DNA of 64,000 nt from Lepidonotus clava. Lineage: Eukaryota > Annelida > Polychaeta > Phyllodocida > Polynoidae. Of the stretch, positions 1 to 10,489 are shown in pieces (the first letter of the stretch is position 1; every line of letters starts with the position of its first letter). The translations under genes were made by a program, and so were the position numbers. The DNA lies in NCBI GenBank assembly GCA_936440205.1, contig OW387146.1:49528426-49592425 (forward strand), in the 5' to 3' direction. Under the pieces are notes generated by a model, which was not told the DNA's origin, did no database searches, and saw only the letters and a program-made list of their open reading frames with translations.

Positions 1-53
1 AGAGGTCTAAGTCAAAATCCTGATCGAACCACTCTTATAAAAGAAAAAAATTA

Positions 54-90
54 ATGGTAGATCGAGACGGACCTGAACAGGTAAGGTCAA
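54..90 (+). other. Short leader ATG frame ending in a splice donor
   Basis: An ATG at 54 opens a nine-codon frame that runs into AACAG|GTAAGG at 80/81, a near-perfect donor. It resembles a small first coding exon of a spliced subgenomic message, as env-bearing LTR elements use. The matching acceptor is not identified. Confidence 0.25.
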
Positions 91-497
91 CCTGCTAAGA
101 GAAGTAAAAGGAACCTGAACTTTGTTCGAAATAAAAGTCCTGAGAGATATTAAAAAACTATCGGTAAAAGTGAAATCGGTGAATCGAAATATTGAAACAA
201 AGGCCATTGTGTTTCACGAAAGTCGCTAGAGAGAGACGCGACTATTTACAAAACTGCCATGACGTAAGGATGCCAAATGGTGAGCAACTGGGGGATGGTA
301 TCGGACCATGAGTCATACGTGGTCTGGGCGCCCTTACCTGACGATAATTTATTCTGAATTGATTTGGTGTTGAGACCCGAGATATAAGGACCTGAGATAC
401 CTTTGTTGGGTCCAGTCAAGGATGAACAGCCGAGGGAAATGGTCATAACCACCTCGCTCATCTTTTTACTGGCCGATAACCAGACGACACGAAGGAG

Positions 498-1115
498 TTG
501 CGACAACGCCGGGAGTTGAGACCCTACAACCGGACGGAGTGGATTACGCACGGCAACATTCCCTTCCTACCATGTTGGAAGAGGGACCGAGAGCATGGGA
601 CGACCATGTTTGGTCGCAACCTCGGAACGGCGGAACATTGTTTCTTTCCCAGTAACGATAGGGAACCAACGCTGGGAAAGTCACTAACAGTTTGTCCTTT
701 TGTTGAACATTACGTACTCAAGGAAAACCTACATGTGGTGTATATACCTGTTGTTGAGCAGGACGCCCAGTTCTATCGAGCCGTCTCTGGGACGCCGAAC
801 CTAAGACTGAGGGTTGAGGCACTGCAGGGGGACGTTCTGGCAATGCCCTATACGCCGCGGCTGCATAACGGACACCGTTACATGGAACGCCCGAACGGAC
901 ACTGCTGTTGCCCAACATGTTTGCAGGACATGCTGAGTACGATGAATCTTCGATCGTGCGGAGAAGTAAAGAACGCTGTGATTACTAGTTTCGCCCTAGG
1001 CGAATTACCCGCACCTATTACGTATCGGAGACCGGAAATACTGTTTCAGTCATGGGACAGTGGCTTTCCGCCTGCTTTGAACAGCCCCAGAACTACCAAC
1101 CCATGCTCCAACTAG
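498..1115 (+). CDS. Unknown protein with Cys/His cluster, element accessory frame
   Basis: An open frame of about 205 codons on the same strand as the envelope region. I do not recognise it. The middle part (from about residue 70) reads like a folded domain with alternating hydrophobic strands, followed by a cysteine-rich patch with H-C-C-C-P-T-C near residue 135 and a further Cys about 17 residues later, which could bind a metal. The first in-frame ATG is at 498; a second at about 606 may be the true start because the first 35 residues are low in hydrophobics. It sits upstream of the two-strand coding block. A coding role is inferred only from length and composition. Confidence 0.33.
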   Translation: MRQRRELRPYNRTEWITHGNIPFLPCWKRDREHGTTMFGRNLGTAEHCFFPSNDREPTLGKSLTVCPFVEHYVLKENLHVVYIPVVEQDAQFYRAVSGTPNLRLRVEALQGDVLAMPYTPRLHNGHRYMERPNGHCCCPTCLQDMLSTMNLRSCGEVKNAVITSFALGELPAPITYRRPEILFQSWDSGFPPALNSPRTTNPCSN

Positions 1116-1331
1116 GACCCGATGGAAGGTGCGTTACGCAATTAAAAAGGGACAGGAGTTCCATTCAAAAGACAAAACCACCCGCCGGAGGGGATTATTT
1201 GAACATTTTACCTCTCTAAAATAGTACTGTGCTATAACTCACGTGAAATATTAAAAGTTATACAACACGGACAAATCTATAGTAGAAGTGTATCAAAAGC
1301 TACGAACTATTTTATTCTCTACTCTGAGTAA

Positions 1332-2006
1332 ATGAGGGTAAGAGTCTACAGCCAGTCCGGAAGAGAGGGAGCGTTTGGCCAACGCTGGACGAGCCGACGT
1401 ACCTCCCGGTACAGCAGCACAAGGTCCCTGATAAAGTCCACACTGGACGCCGGGAGAACAAGGGCGGCCGGCGCAGAAGGCGCGGCTGCAGAAGGCGCGG
1501 CTGCAGAAGGCGCGGCTGCAGAAGGCGTGGCTGCAGGAGGAAGCGGTACTGTAGGAGCAGGCGCGAGACCCAGCGGCGCATCCAGAGAAGAGCCCACCTG
1601 TTCTGCAAGATCCCGAGCTATCGCCCGGATCTGTTTGATCTCCCGGGGTGACAATGGATCCGACGTGGACTGCAGCGGGGCTACACTATCGATACCAGAA
1701 ATTATGGGTGAAGATGAGTCTTTGTTAGAGGCCATAGTAAGAGAGTGTGAGAGAGAGGCAGCCGCCCTGGGAGCGGATGCCCTCTCAGACATATTGCGTG
1801 CCTGCGAGCAGGGATTCAGATCGGAGGGAGTGATGGACATGGCATCGGAGGTTTTTGATATGCCAACAGGTACTCCGGTGTTTCCAGTAACGCCACGCTC
1901 ACCTTCACCCCCATTGGTCTTGCCCGAGTCGCCAGGAGCGCCCATAGTTAATGTCGATCCTTCCCACATTGAGGACGCAGGAGCTAGGAGATCAAGGTCA
2001 AACTGA
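1332..2006 (+). CDS. Ala/Gly-repeat protein frame, plus strand (overlaps minus frame)
   Basis: Open for 224 codons. The N-terminal third contains four near-perfect five-residue Ala/Glu/Gly repeats (around 1465-1530), created by a 15-bp GC-rich DNA repeat. The C-terminal part has an acidic amphipathic helix and a Pro-rich tail. The minus strand is open through the same DNA for even longer (1346-2338), so at most one of the two need be a gene. Base composition does not settle it by eye. Unrecognised. Confidence 0.25.
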   Translation: MRVRVYSQSGREGAFGQRWTSRRTSRYSSTRSLIKSTLDAGRTRAAGAEGAAAEGAAAEGAAAEGVAAGGSGTVGAGARPSGASREEPTCSARSRAIARICLISRGDNGSDVDCSGATLSIPEIMGEDESLLEAIVRECEREAAALGADALSDILRACEQGFRSEGVMDMASEVFDMPTGTPVFPVTPRSPSPPLVLPESPGAPIVNVDPSHIEDAGARRSRSN

Positions 2007-2338
2007 TCCCACTGGACTGATTCAGGCTCCGGCGCGTCCCATGTCGGAAGTACAGAAGACCGACGGGGGCGCTTATTGGGCGGGGGACTTGCCATACTTT
2101 CGGTCGAAGGTACGTAGTCAATCGGGGGAGACCGTGCTGGACGTGGATGAATGGAACCGTCACCGTGAACGTGTGGAACAGGAGGGGGCACGTCTAAACC
2201 AGGGGGGAGATCCCTGGTGGTCCAAGACAGAAAGGCCTGCCCTGGAAGCATACTTGAGGAGACGCCGAGAACTGCTTCTGTTAAGGTTTCCACGGATATT
2301 GTATCCGGTCTGTGTCCCGGCGCCGGATTCTCCTCCAA
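1346..2338 (-). CDS. Ser/Pro/Ala-rich protein frame with NLS-like patch, minus strand
   Basis: Open for 330 codons on the strand opposite the envelope region. It is Pro/Ser-rich and probably disordered, with a basic K-R-P-R-R patch near residue 90 followed by an acidic Trp-containing stretch, an Ala/Pro/Ser repeat near residue 275, and a hydrophobic helical C-terminus. An AATAAA on the minus strand (plus-strand TTTATT near 1309) lies about 30 bases past the stop, as expected for a real 3' end. Possibly a nuclear regulatory protein; unrecognised. It competes with the plus-strand frames 1332-2006 and 2041-2646. Confidence 0.35.
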   Translation of the reverse strand: MEENPAPGHRPDTISVETLTEAVLGVSSSMLPGQAFLSWTTRDLPPGLDVPPPVPHVHGDGSIHPRPARSPPIDYVPSTESMASPPPNKRPRRSSVLPTWDAPEPESVQWDQFDLDLLAPASSMWEGSTLTMGAPGDSGKTNGGEGERGVTGNTGVPVGISKTSDAMSITPSDLNPCSQARNMSERASAPRAAASLSHSLTMASNKDSSSPIISGIDSVAPLQSTSDPLSPREIKQIRAIARDLAEQVGSSLDAPLGLAPAPTVPLPPAATPSAAAPSAAAPSAAAPSAPAALVLPASSVDFIRDLVLLYREVRRLVQRWPNAPSLPDWL

Positions 2339-2646
2339 CCCAACGTGACTTTGCGGTGTTCCGACGGCCGCTGAATTACCCTCGGCGCCCGAAGGTACCG
2401 AGAACGGTGGAAGAACTACAGCAGGAGGAGGGGAGCCGTCGTCAGGCTACGAATCCTCCAGCAAAGAAACCACAGCCGGAGAAGCCTCGGCCTCGGCGAC
2501 CGGTGACCCTTCCTGTACGGGGACAGGCGCGGCTTCGTCCGGTGTTGATGGTGAAGCCGGTCCGCTGCCGCCCTGTCCTGCCGAAGTTGGACTTTTCCCA
2601 ACTACCCCCACGGGGACCGACGGTAGGTCCGACCGGTCATGCATAG
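2041..2646 (+). CDS. Trp/Arg-rich basic protein frame, plus strand
   Basis: About 200 codons from the ATG at 2041; the open frame starts further up at 1951, but the residues before 2041 look unstructured. The first half is rich in Trp, Tyr, Arg and Glu with helical periodicity, and the second half is Arg/Pro/Lys-rich, a pattern seen in nucleic-acid-binding virion proteins. The Trp/Arg/Gly content is also what one expects from reading a Pro/Ser-rich gene backwards, so it may be a shadow of the minus-strand frames at 1346-2338 and 2447-3262. No family recognised. Confidence 0.28.
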   Translation: MSEVQKTDGGAYWAGDLPYFRSKVRSQSGETVLDVDEWNRHRERVEQEGARLNQGGDPWWSKTERPALEAYLRRRRELLLLRFPRILYPVCVPAPDSPPTQRDFAVFRRPLNYPRRPKVPRTVEELQQEEGSRRQATNPPAKKPQPEKPRPRRPVTLPVRGQARLRPVLMVKPVRCRPVLPKLDFSQLPPRGPTVGPTGHA

Positions 2647-3262
2647 CGGATCGTCGTGGCCCCCGGCTCCGCAGGAAATAACGGGGCCCAGGTGACGAAG
2701 GCGAGTCAGCAGAGGGGTCCACGCTTGGCGACACGCAGCCCAAACCCCGCTCCACCTGCTGCCTGAGAAGGGGATCAAGAAGCAGACCCTCAGGTGGTGG
2801 CGAGAAGCCACCCACGGGGTCCAAGGACAGTGGTGAAGGGGATGTACCATATAATTGACTGAAATACCCGATGGAGGCCATAGCCTCAGCTAGCAGATCA
2901 GTGGGAGGATCAGTTGGGGGTTGTACGGCGGTATCGAGGCCCTTGGTGTGATCGGAGCTTGCCGCCTTGGACTCATCAGCCACGGGTTTGGTCAGACCAT
3001 CCGGGCTGAGGCTTGCGGTATAAGCGCCGTCGTCCGCTGAGGGGACGACCGCAGGAGCAGACAGAGGTGTCCCATCGGACACGCGGGAGCACCCGGCCTT
3101 AGAGACATCTGTGGACGAAGCCTCCCTCTTTGGGGCAGAGACTTGACCGTTGGTTGATGCAGCCGGTGCAACCGTAGGTGACCACAGCGGGTCACCACCT
3201 CCGGACGACAATGGAAGATGCCTTAGCGTCGCTTGTGCGAAGAATGGAGCTAGGTAAGGCAC
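2447..3262 (-). CDS. Ser/Pro-rich protein frame, minus strand
   Basis: Open for 271 codons. It is largely Ser/Pro/Ala/Asp-rich, with one compact segment (about residues 120-180) containing a predicted helix and a repeated Leu/Pro pattern. The plus strand is not open across 2647-3177, so for that part the minus frame has no competitor, which favours the minus strand as coding here. It lies in a row with 1346-2338 and 3488-4015, all on the minus strand, as if one transcription unit ran leftward from about 4,020. Unrecognised. Confidence 0.35.
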   Translation of the reverse strand: MPYLAPFFAQATLRHLPLSSGGGDPLWSPTVAPAASTNGQVSAPKREASSTDVSKAGCSRVSDGTPLSAPAVVPSADDGAYTASLSPDGLTKPVADESKAASSDHTKGLDTAVQPPTDPPTDLLAEAMASIGYFSQLYGTSPSPLSLDPVGGFSPPPEGLLLDPLLRQQVERGLGCVSPSVDPSADSPSSPGPRYFLRSRGPRRSAMHDRSDLPSVPVGVVGKSPTSAGQGGSGPASPSTPDEAAPVPVQEGSPVAEAEASPAVVSLLEDS

Positions 3263-3630
3263 GGCTACCGCTGACTAAAAAGCATAAGGGTATACAGGCA
3301 TTCGTTAATACTAAAGACAAGACAGTGCAAACAGACTATACGATTCCGGAGATTCGGGGATCACAAGATAGAAAAGACAGAGGAATATCAGACACTACCA
3401 CCTCCAGTACTTACAGAGGGGTTACAATTTCTCTAACCGAACTGTGCATTTATGGGACAGATGAGTCTCTCAATGCCATCAAAGAAATTATGAGAAAGGA
3501 CGAAGCAGTGAAATGTCATGTTCTGGTGGCGGCCAAGATAGGAGACACAGAACCTCAAGATATAGCCATGGGTCACCCACCTGTGGTAAGTCAGAAACGG
3601 ATGAGCCGTCAGTCGGGACGCCTGGGCTGA
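3178..3630 (+). CDS. Small unknown plus-strand frame with internal splice donor
   Basis: Open for 150 codons. From about residue 75 it reads like a small folded domain (alternating hydrophobic residues with an Ile/Val/Leu-rich strand pattern). A strong donor, GTG|GTAAGT, lies near 3582, so the real exon may end there. The minus frame 3488-4015 overlaps its right end; there the same DNA read backwards also resembles a splice acceptor. Unrecognised. Confidence 0.27.
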   Translation: MTTAGHHLRTTMEDALASLVRRMELGKARLPLTKKHKGIQAFVNTKDKTVQTDYTIPEIRGSQDRKDRGISDTTTSSTYRGVTISLTELCIYGTDESLNAIKEIMRKDEAVKCHVLVAAKIGDTEPQDIAMGHPPVVSQKRMSRQSGRLG

Positions 3631-4015
3631 TAGCCTCATAGGTTGCTCCCAAGGCCGACGTGGATGGTTGCGGAGCGCTGTCTTGGCGACTGAGTAGGTG
3701 CCCGGCGCGCACCTCCGAGCCGGGAACGGTGCCCACCACAACGGCCCGACTCCGTATTGAGCGAGTAGTGATTGAGTGAGATTGGAAATCTTGAACTCTA
3801 ACAAAGTAGCTGTGACCAACGGTGAAATCGCCGGGTTCTAAGTAAACCCTGGCTCCGTTGGGGAGAGTGAAGAAAATGTGTGAATAACTTTCGTCGGACG
3901 CCATATCTTTTAGAAGAACCAAAGAAGGTAAAGGCGGAGGAGACTCGGGACAAAGTGAAGCGATTCGCTCCGAGCAACACAGGGTAAATTGTGTGAGGGA
4001 CTCAACAACAACCAT
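3488..4015 (-). CDS. Small unknown minus-strand frame, divergent from the envelope region
   Basis: Open for 175 codons; an internal ATG at 3904 gives a better start, followed by a compact beta-rich domain of about 65 residues, then a Ser/Pro linker. It is transcribed away from the envelope region, with about 260 bases (4016-4273) between them that could hold a divergent promoter. No family recognised. With 2447-3262 and 1346-2338 it forms a minus-strand series. Confidence 0.33.
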   Translation of the reverse strand: MVVVESLTQFTLCCSERIASLCPESPPPLPSLVLLKDMASDESYSHIFFTLPNGARVYLEPGDFTVGHSYFVRVQDFQSHSITTRSIRSRAVVVGTVPGSEVRAGHLLSRQDSAPQPSTSALGATYEAISPGVPTDGSSVSDLPQVGDPWLYLEVLCLLSWPPPEHDISLLRPFS

Positions 4016-4273
4016 AGTTCTTAAATAGTACGATAAATCCGTGGACTCAATGAAAAACTACGAGTGTTTCCAAAAACAACGGAGATAACACAGGCGTAAA
4101 CGCGCGCGAAAATCACTAGACACATAAGAACTGGCGTGGTAATGAGAACTTGATCTCTACACGCGTTGTGTCATGCCCTTGGTGACAAGCAAGTGATAAC
4201 CCTAAGTGAAAATACCGACGAAATCAGAAAATTGCTGTAGTCTAAAAAACTTAATTAAGGAAAAGACTGAAAG

Positions 4274-7200
4274 GTGACAATGATTTGGCCAATGTTGGTG
4301 GTGTGGGCCCTCTGGTCGGCCGTGGCCAGAGGTGAGACCACCGAGGAAGCAAGGATAGCCAGAGCAATTCTTGGAGACGCGATGCACGCTGAGACTTTGA
4401 GTCGCGAGACTTACGGTGTGGTGCTGAAGCCAGGCAAGCTGATGTCCACAGCGGACGTCACACACCTGTTGCAAGGGTTTCACGTGGTGGTTCCTTATGT
4501 GAAACCTCAGGTGTATCGGTCACTGAATGCAACAGACTGGTGTTGGATTAGCGCCAATAACCGAGGAAGAGAACTTGATCGCGACACATGCTTCAGGCTC
4601 GAAGCGATGGATCGTTGGTTGAACTCTACGGCAAAAGCGTTGGCGCGGGTCCAGACAGAAACCTTGAGGGACGCCCTGGAGGCTCTCCCAAAGGTGGACG
4701 ACGCCAACTGGATTAATCCGGTATCATTCCCGAATAGGACAAAACGGTCGTTTCGGTGGTTTTTCAACGCCATGGTTGACCAAGCGAGTGATGAAACTCC
4801 GGTGGCCACCTTACACCCTAAAAACGACAATGAAACCTCCAATATGGGAGCGCTTGAGACCCTGCATGCCTTCTTGGAACGCAACGTACCTGGATTCGCA
4901 ATGGCTCAGGAGATGGCCCGAATGGTCAAGGAAAACAGTCCTAAAGCGAAGCCAAATGATAGTACGAACAAAACGACGCCAGAGACCAACGTTAATTCCA
5001 CCATTATGCCCGAAACAGAGACATTGATGATGAGATACAAGCGCAGTTTGTTGAACTTTATCGGCAAACTTAGTTACCACCTGTTTGGAACTGCCACTGC
5101 GGAGGATGTGGAGACAAACCGAGGCATGATCGAGGTCCTTACTGAAACAATGTATGACTACGATAGCGATGCCGCGGAGATCGCGCAAGCAGTGCAGGAG
5201 GCGTTTCGCCAGGTGGGTAAGATGAACGAAGAATTGGGGGCGTTGGAGGAGGACTTAGAAGAGGCTAAGAACTATCTGCAGGAACGTCTAGGGGTACATG
5301 CCGACCACATTCGTGCAGTAAGGCTGTACCAGATATATAGCGCGATGCTCGAGGAGGATAAGAAAGGTGTAATCCTGTATTATCAAAACCTGATCCGAAG
5401 AACACAAGCATTCCGACAAGGAACGCAACAATTACTACAGGGAAAGCTCTCGGTGGAGTTAGTTCCACCAAAGGCCATACGAGAAGCTCTGAAAGGAGTG
5501 GTTGAATATGTCAGGCAGGCGTTTCCACGCTTTGCGGTGGCGTTCAGGGACCCCGCATTCTACTATGATAACGCGCGCCCGATGTTCGTGAGGGGGAGCC
5601 TCAAGCGGGCCGGATTCGTGAAGACGCTCAAGGTGTACATCAGAATCCCACTGGTCTCGGACAAACATATGTTCCGAATCTACACCGTTAGAACATTTCC
5701 AGTACCGGTGCCAATCAAGGGTACCACTGAACGAGATGCGCTGCAAATAGTGGGGTTGCCAGATCAGATCGCAGTGTCGGTCAGCGGCAACTACTACATT
5801 CCGATGCAGACAGCGAACTTGGTGGGATGCTATGGAAAGACAGTTATACTGTGCAAGGATGTACCCTATATGAAACGAGTGTCAGAGACCACCTGCATCG
5901 CGGCGTTGCTGCGTGACAACCCTGACACTATCAAGAGCAAATGTGAACTGGATTACGTGCTTAATCCTGACTTTGGCGAAATGGCCATATAATTGGATGA
6001 TGGACAACTACTGATCGTGAGCGCGGAGGCAGAAGGACAATTAATTTGTGGTAACTGGCCTCCAATACAAAAGAAGATCGAACATTTCGCGAAGTTGAGA
6101 CTCGGGTGCGACTGCGCCTTCCAGACGCGGGGAGCGTGGGTGCCTTATAGCCTGAGAAACTGTAATCGCGAGATTAAGGAATATTCGGTACAGTACCCAT
6201 CCAGCGGTCTCTTGAAAGCAAGGCTGCGGGTACAGACATGGAAACTGACCGAGATAGAGGACCGGATCCTTGATGCACCCCTCATGATCTCGGAGGATCC
6301 ATTACCAGCAGAACTGCGATCACGGCTGAAACGGCAAGCGGAAGGATACGCTTACAAAATACCCCTGACAGAGCTCATGGGACGTATCAACGATAGGAGA
6401 GACAGATTGGCGCACAGTGCTCGAACCGCAAGAGCACAATGGGCTGCAGCGAATAGTTGGCCCGCATATCTGGCCTTGGCGATAGTGGTGGTGATCATCA
6501 TAGTACTCATCGGATGTGCCTTAAAACTGAAGGGACCCTTAGCAGCCGTCTACATAGCGATCCGAAGCCCCGTTGGGGCATCGGCCCTGAGGGTGAAACC
6601 CTACTGCCCACCAACCCCTCCACCATGCCCGGTAACATCCACTGTGTCCAACATTACATCGGCCACCTTGGTGCTGTCGATCGCATCGCTGGCCCTGTTC
6701 ATCGCCGTGATGTGGTGGAGTAGACACCGCAAGCGGACGAAAGCCGGCGGAGATGGGTTGTATCTGGAGATAGCGGCCCCGTCAATGATCTTCCTGGGGG
6801 AGATCATGATACCCAACACGCATGTCTTCACGGAAGGAGACACCCTAATCGAGGACATTGTGGTAAATCGCCTGTTCATGAAACACCGGGTGTCGATGAA
6901 GTGGGGACAAAAGGTGATGGGGGCGGCAACCAGGCGAGGCGAACATCCGACAACGATCCCACTGCCTCCGACGCTAGAAATTTCGGAGAAACTGTCCAAC
7001 ATGATGTTGGGTCCGGCCAAGCAGGTGTCAATGGCTCGGCTCATGATTAGTCTTAACAAGACCGCGTATCCTGTCCCTAAAAACATGCCATGCTTGTTCG
7101 ATGGATCTTGGAGTAAGATCGGTGGTAAGATAAAGAGACAGGCACCGTCGCCACCGGTCAACCCAAACCTAGAGATGGACTTAACAAACAAATTGAACGA

Positions 7201-7357
7201 CGACCGCACCAGGTTCAATCACCAACTTTCCGATAGACTCAGGCAACTGCCAGACCAAGAAGACAGACGCGGCACAGGCGCCGTATACGAACCACTACGA
7301 CCAGAGTCCTCCTTCGGAGGGAACTTGCTAGCAGATATAAGTTCAAAGACTGGTTAA
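4274..7357 (+). pseudogene. env: Envelope fusion glycoprotein region, baculovirus-F/errantivirus Env type (fossil)
   Basis: What is seen: an N-terminal hydrophobic signal (residues 1-19), several N-glycosylation sequons, then two furin-type sites, R-T-K-R near residue 155 and R-Y-K-R near residue 254 (about 5033-5044). The second is followed at once by a Leu/Phe/Ile/Gly fusion-peptide-like segment ending in L-F-G-T-A, the hallmark arrangement of baculovirus F proteins and errantivirus Env. A long heptad-like helical stretch follows (about 5130-5330). Downstream are two strongly hydrophobic segments, one near 6457-6530 and one near 6640-6720, and a long hydrophilic tail. Known of the family: class I membrane-fusion proteins cut by furin. 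The region looks broken, with about one break. The double membrane segment and long tail are unusual for F proteins. Confidence 0.7.
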
Positions 7358-8825
7358 TTAAGAACAATCCCTACTAGGTAACTGTGAAATACATGATGGG
7401 GTAGGCAGGGCGAACTCAGGGTGACGATTCTGGGCGAGCCTCACCGGGTGTTTTCTGCGCAACGGTGCCCCGTAATGCTTAGCGTAGGACCTTTAGTTGT
7501 TAAAATTTCTTAAAGTTAATATGATCTAAATATGATCACCTTTAGGACACTAAAATTTTGAAAGTTATATTTTATTTTTCCCAAGATGGATTGGGATGGT
7601 TTTCGTGGACTGGAGGGGAGCACTCCGCCTATTTTGTAGATAGAACCGGGGCATTGTTCCCAATAGGAAGCGGGAACATAATTTGTTTTACACCGGGCGT
7701 TGTGGTAGTCCAATAGGAAATTACTATTGGTACTTCCACCACACCCTGATAACTGTTTATTTCTATGTTAGTAAGCCAGAGTGTGCACTGCCATTCGGGG
7801 GGCATGGTGTCGGAACGTCGGGCGGCAGCTGAGTGTTGAGGGGGTATCGTATGGCGACAGCACGAGACCTCAGCAACATTCTTTAAAAAGGCACCGGGGT
7901 GGACGCCTACCACAGCAGTCAATTTAAGCCCTTAACGGGCTGCCCTGCGGGCCGGTACCATGCGGGATGTATTGGCACTTGCTAGAAGAAAACGATAGAA
8001 AGTGGCGAACTTGATCTCATAATGTATATAATGCTAGTCAGATTACTGATTGTATCACGTACGTGCCGAAATGATGTTATCTAATGATGGTGTCAGGTTG
8101 ACACCGGAGAAACAACATACAAAAACATTCCAACGAACTTTGTACCGAGTAACCGCTTTTTGTATCGCTTACTGTAATACTGTTGTTTACTATTCTATTG
8201 ATAGTAGGTTAGATGTTGTCATTTGTGAGATAACGCACCATGTCATAATCACTGTATTTTGCTTTAACTGGATGAAACATCCATATAATCTCGTATAATT
8301 AACATGTATCGCTTGCTTTTTAGCAGCTGGTATCATAGCTCTATATACACGCTGTGATTCAAGAGGACCACCTGCTCGCTCGTGTCCAACATATCATGAT
8401 GGGGTAATACTCCTTGAAGTACTTGGGCCTCACTACGTGTCTTTTGGCATGGATGGAACGGCCTGTATTGCTCCATTCGATATAATTGTGATTAGAATGT
8501 TTTAGGTTAAAATGTGAGTATGGATTAGGTTATGTAAGTTTCTTTAGGGACTTATGCCGTATGAGATTTCAGCATTCTACTTGATCTTACTCTTTATAGG
8601 ATTAGGCCCAGATAGGTTATTTTCGGGATGGAAATTTCGACCCGGGTACAAAACCAAAGGAGTTATGGGTGAAAAGAAACTAACATCTAGGGAACAGATC
8701 ATGGGATAGCTAAATAATTGATATTGTTAAGGTAGAAAGGTAACAGATAGAAAGCACACTAGAACTGACATAGAATAGTGTAGGGGCACAAAGCTTTAGA
8801 AAGAATTAAGTAAGTTTGGCTAGAT
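7358..8825. other. Non-coding tail of the envelope element
   Basis: No convincing gene. The first 650 bases keep the higher GC of the element; one minus frame (7629-7922) is open for 97 codons but shows no domain. After about 8,050 the composition becomes AT-richer and I see nothing recognisable. Confidence 0.4.
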
Positions 8826-8842
8826 AAAAGGAGAGAAAGAAT

Positions 8843-10226
8843 TGTGATGCTAAAGATGCAGAAAGTTTCATCAAACTAATGATGTTAAAACGCTAAAAGT
8901 ACCATCACAAATGAGCAGGAAGACTCTATTGCTTGATTTGCCTTATTGCGTTGCAGGGTTTAGGATGTCAGAACCGTCTCGGGACGTCCTGGGGTAAGAC
9001 TTCATACGAGGAACCACCCCTATTTGCTTTTGGTCATCAGTTCTCCGGAAATGGAGACTGGTGGAAGAGTGTAGGTCGATCCATGGGTAGAGACTATGGA
9101 TAGACTGATATACCTTCGAAGAAATTTTGAGTCGCTCAGCTAGGAGAGGGGACTTTACTAAGTTTCCCGAGTATAGCCTACAGAAAGAGAACACAGAACT
9201 ACCTCAAACAACGGAAAGCTGATTTCAGAACCACCGACAACTACGTTGCAGGTGTCTCTGATCTTAAGCGCCGTCGACTGCACTGAGGTACAGTGCAAGA
9301 AAAACTAGAATAGTATATAATAAAATATTGTAAACTCGTTTGTATTGGCAAGAATATTATAGTGGAACCTGTAATGCTGATACGTGTGCTAAACGCCAGG
9401 CGGCGACATCGTTTAGTGGCATAGTTAGAGTATATGGAGAGTGGCAAAGTCCCCAGGCGTAGGGACTGCAGCCGGGCTGAGGCACGTCCTGCAGGTACGC
9501 ACAGGTACGATGAATGACGATGGAGACCTGTAAGGGCACGTTATGGATCGAAACATCTAGCTAAAAGATACTAAGGACAGCAGGCCTCGCCGTCAACATT
9601 AGTTTATATGATAGCTAGAAATAGAATTAGTTTATGTGAGTAAGAATGGGCAGTATGAGAGATAAGTGGGACTTCATTAAGTAATAGTGTAAATGAGCAT
9701 AGCGACAAGCCTTTTGGCTGTCGCTATATAAGTGGTATGAGACTTGAGACAGACGAGCAGACCAAGATAGAGTTCGAACAGAACACATGGAGCAATAGTC
9801 AGACATACGGATCACACGGGTAGTGTTAAGGATGGTAGTAACCACAATGAACAGGTGATAGAAAGGATTGGGACAGCTTAGGCTTAGCCTTACGGACTAC
9901 GTGCTGGAAGTGACGAAGATCCTACCAATGGTCTCCGTCACCGGTAGACGAGAGGTGACTCTCTCAACAGTGTAAGAGCGTATATACCTTGCGAAAGGGG
10001 AAGCTTGACCAAAGCTATACCTGGTTGGATTGTTACTGATGTGTTTGAATTGTGAAAGAAAAGGAAGAACTGAATGGATGGAGAACTGTATACTTGTACC
10101 TTCGGAATATTATCATGAATGTAATAAACTGACCTCTTGCAAGCGCGTGTTCTTTGTATAGGATTGAGCCCCTTTACTTAGAATCTCTACCACTAAGAAC
10201 TGAACTTTGATCCAGGATAACATCTA
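8843..10226 (+). repeat. Candidate right LTR (weak)
   Basis: A purine run (8826-8842) is followed by TGTGATGC, as a polypurine tract is followed by an LTR starting TG. Within the stretch are a hairpin with arms AGCGACA and TGTCGCT (9703-9726), directly followed by a TATATAAG box (about 9725), and an AATAAA (about 10,121), the order promoter then poly(A) expected of U3-R-U5. No second copy is in the window for comparison, so both ends are guesses. Confidence 0.27.
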
Positions 10227-10489
10227 TCTGGAGAAAGCTAGCAACTTCAACGAATAATCACTAAGAACTCCCCATTATCTTAGTATAACACTTTTATTAA
10301 CATCTTCAAGTAAACGAAAGATCCACGATAAGCGATATAATATCACGCAGTCGAATAATGAATAAACGAATCAGTACAGGATATGAACAAGTACGAACTT
10401 TAATAGTGATACTCCCCAATAAATAAACGAACATCTAAATATAACGACCCAGCTCAATATGGCCATTTTAGTCTTTATTTTAAAAAAAC

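Larger units (their letters stand above)
1..10226 (+). mobile_element. Envelope-bearing virus-like element, right-hand part (fossil)
   Basis: What is seen: from base 1 to about 7,400 the DNA is clearly GC-richer than the following sequence and holds long open frames ending in a fusion-glycoprotein region of the baculovirus-F/errantivirus Env kind. No reverse transcriptase, integrase or polymerase is visible, so any pol would lie left of base 1. A GT splice donor of textbook form sits near base 80 just after a short ATG frame. A purine tract, a TATA box and an AATAAA between 8,826 and 10,130 could mark a right LTR. Inference: an env-carrying LTR (gypsy/errantivirus-like) element whose left part is outside the window; a captured piece of another enveloped virus is the alternative. 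The element is broken (about one break in the env region). The right boundary near 10,226 is a guess. Confidence 0.42.

Noticed and set aside
4274-7357. Domesticated host fusion gene (syncytin-like)
   Set aside because: The region is broken, sits with other element frames, and nothing indicates selection to keep it.
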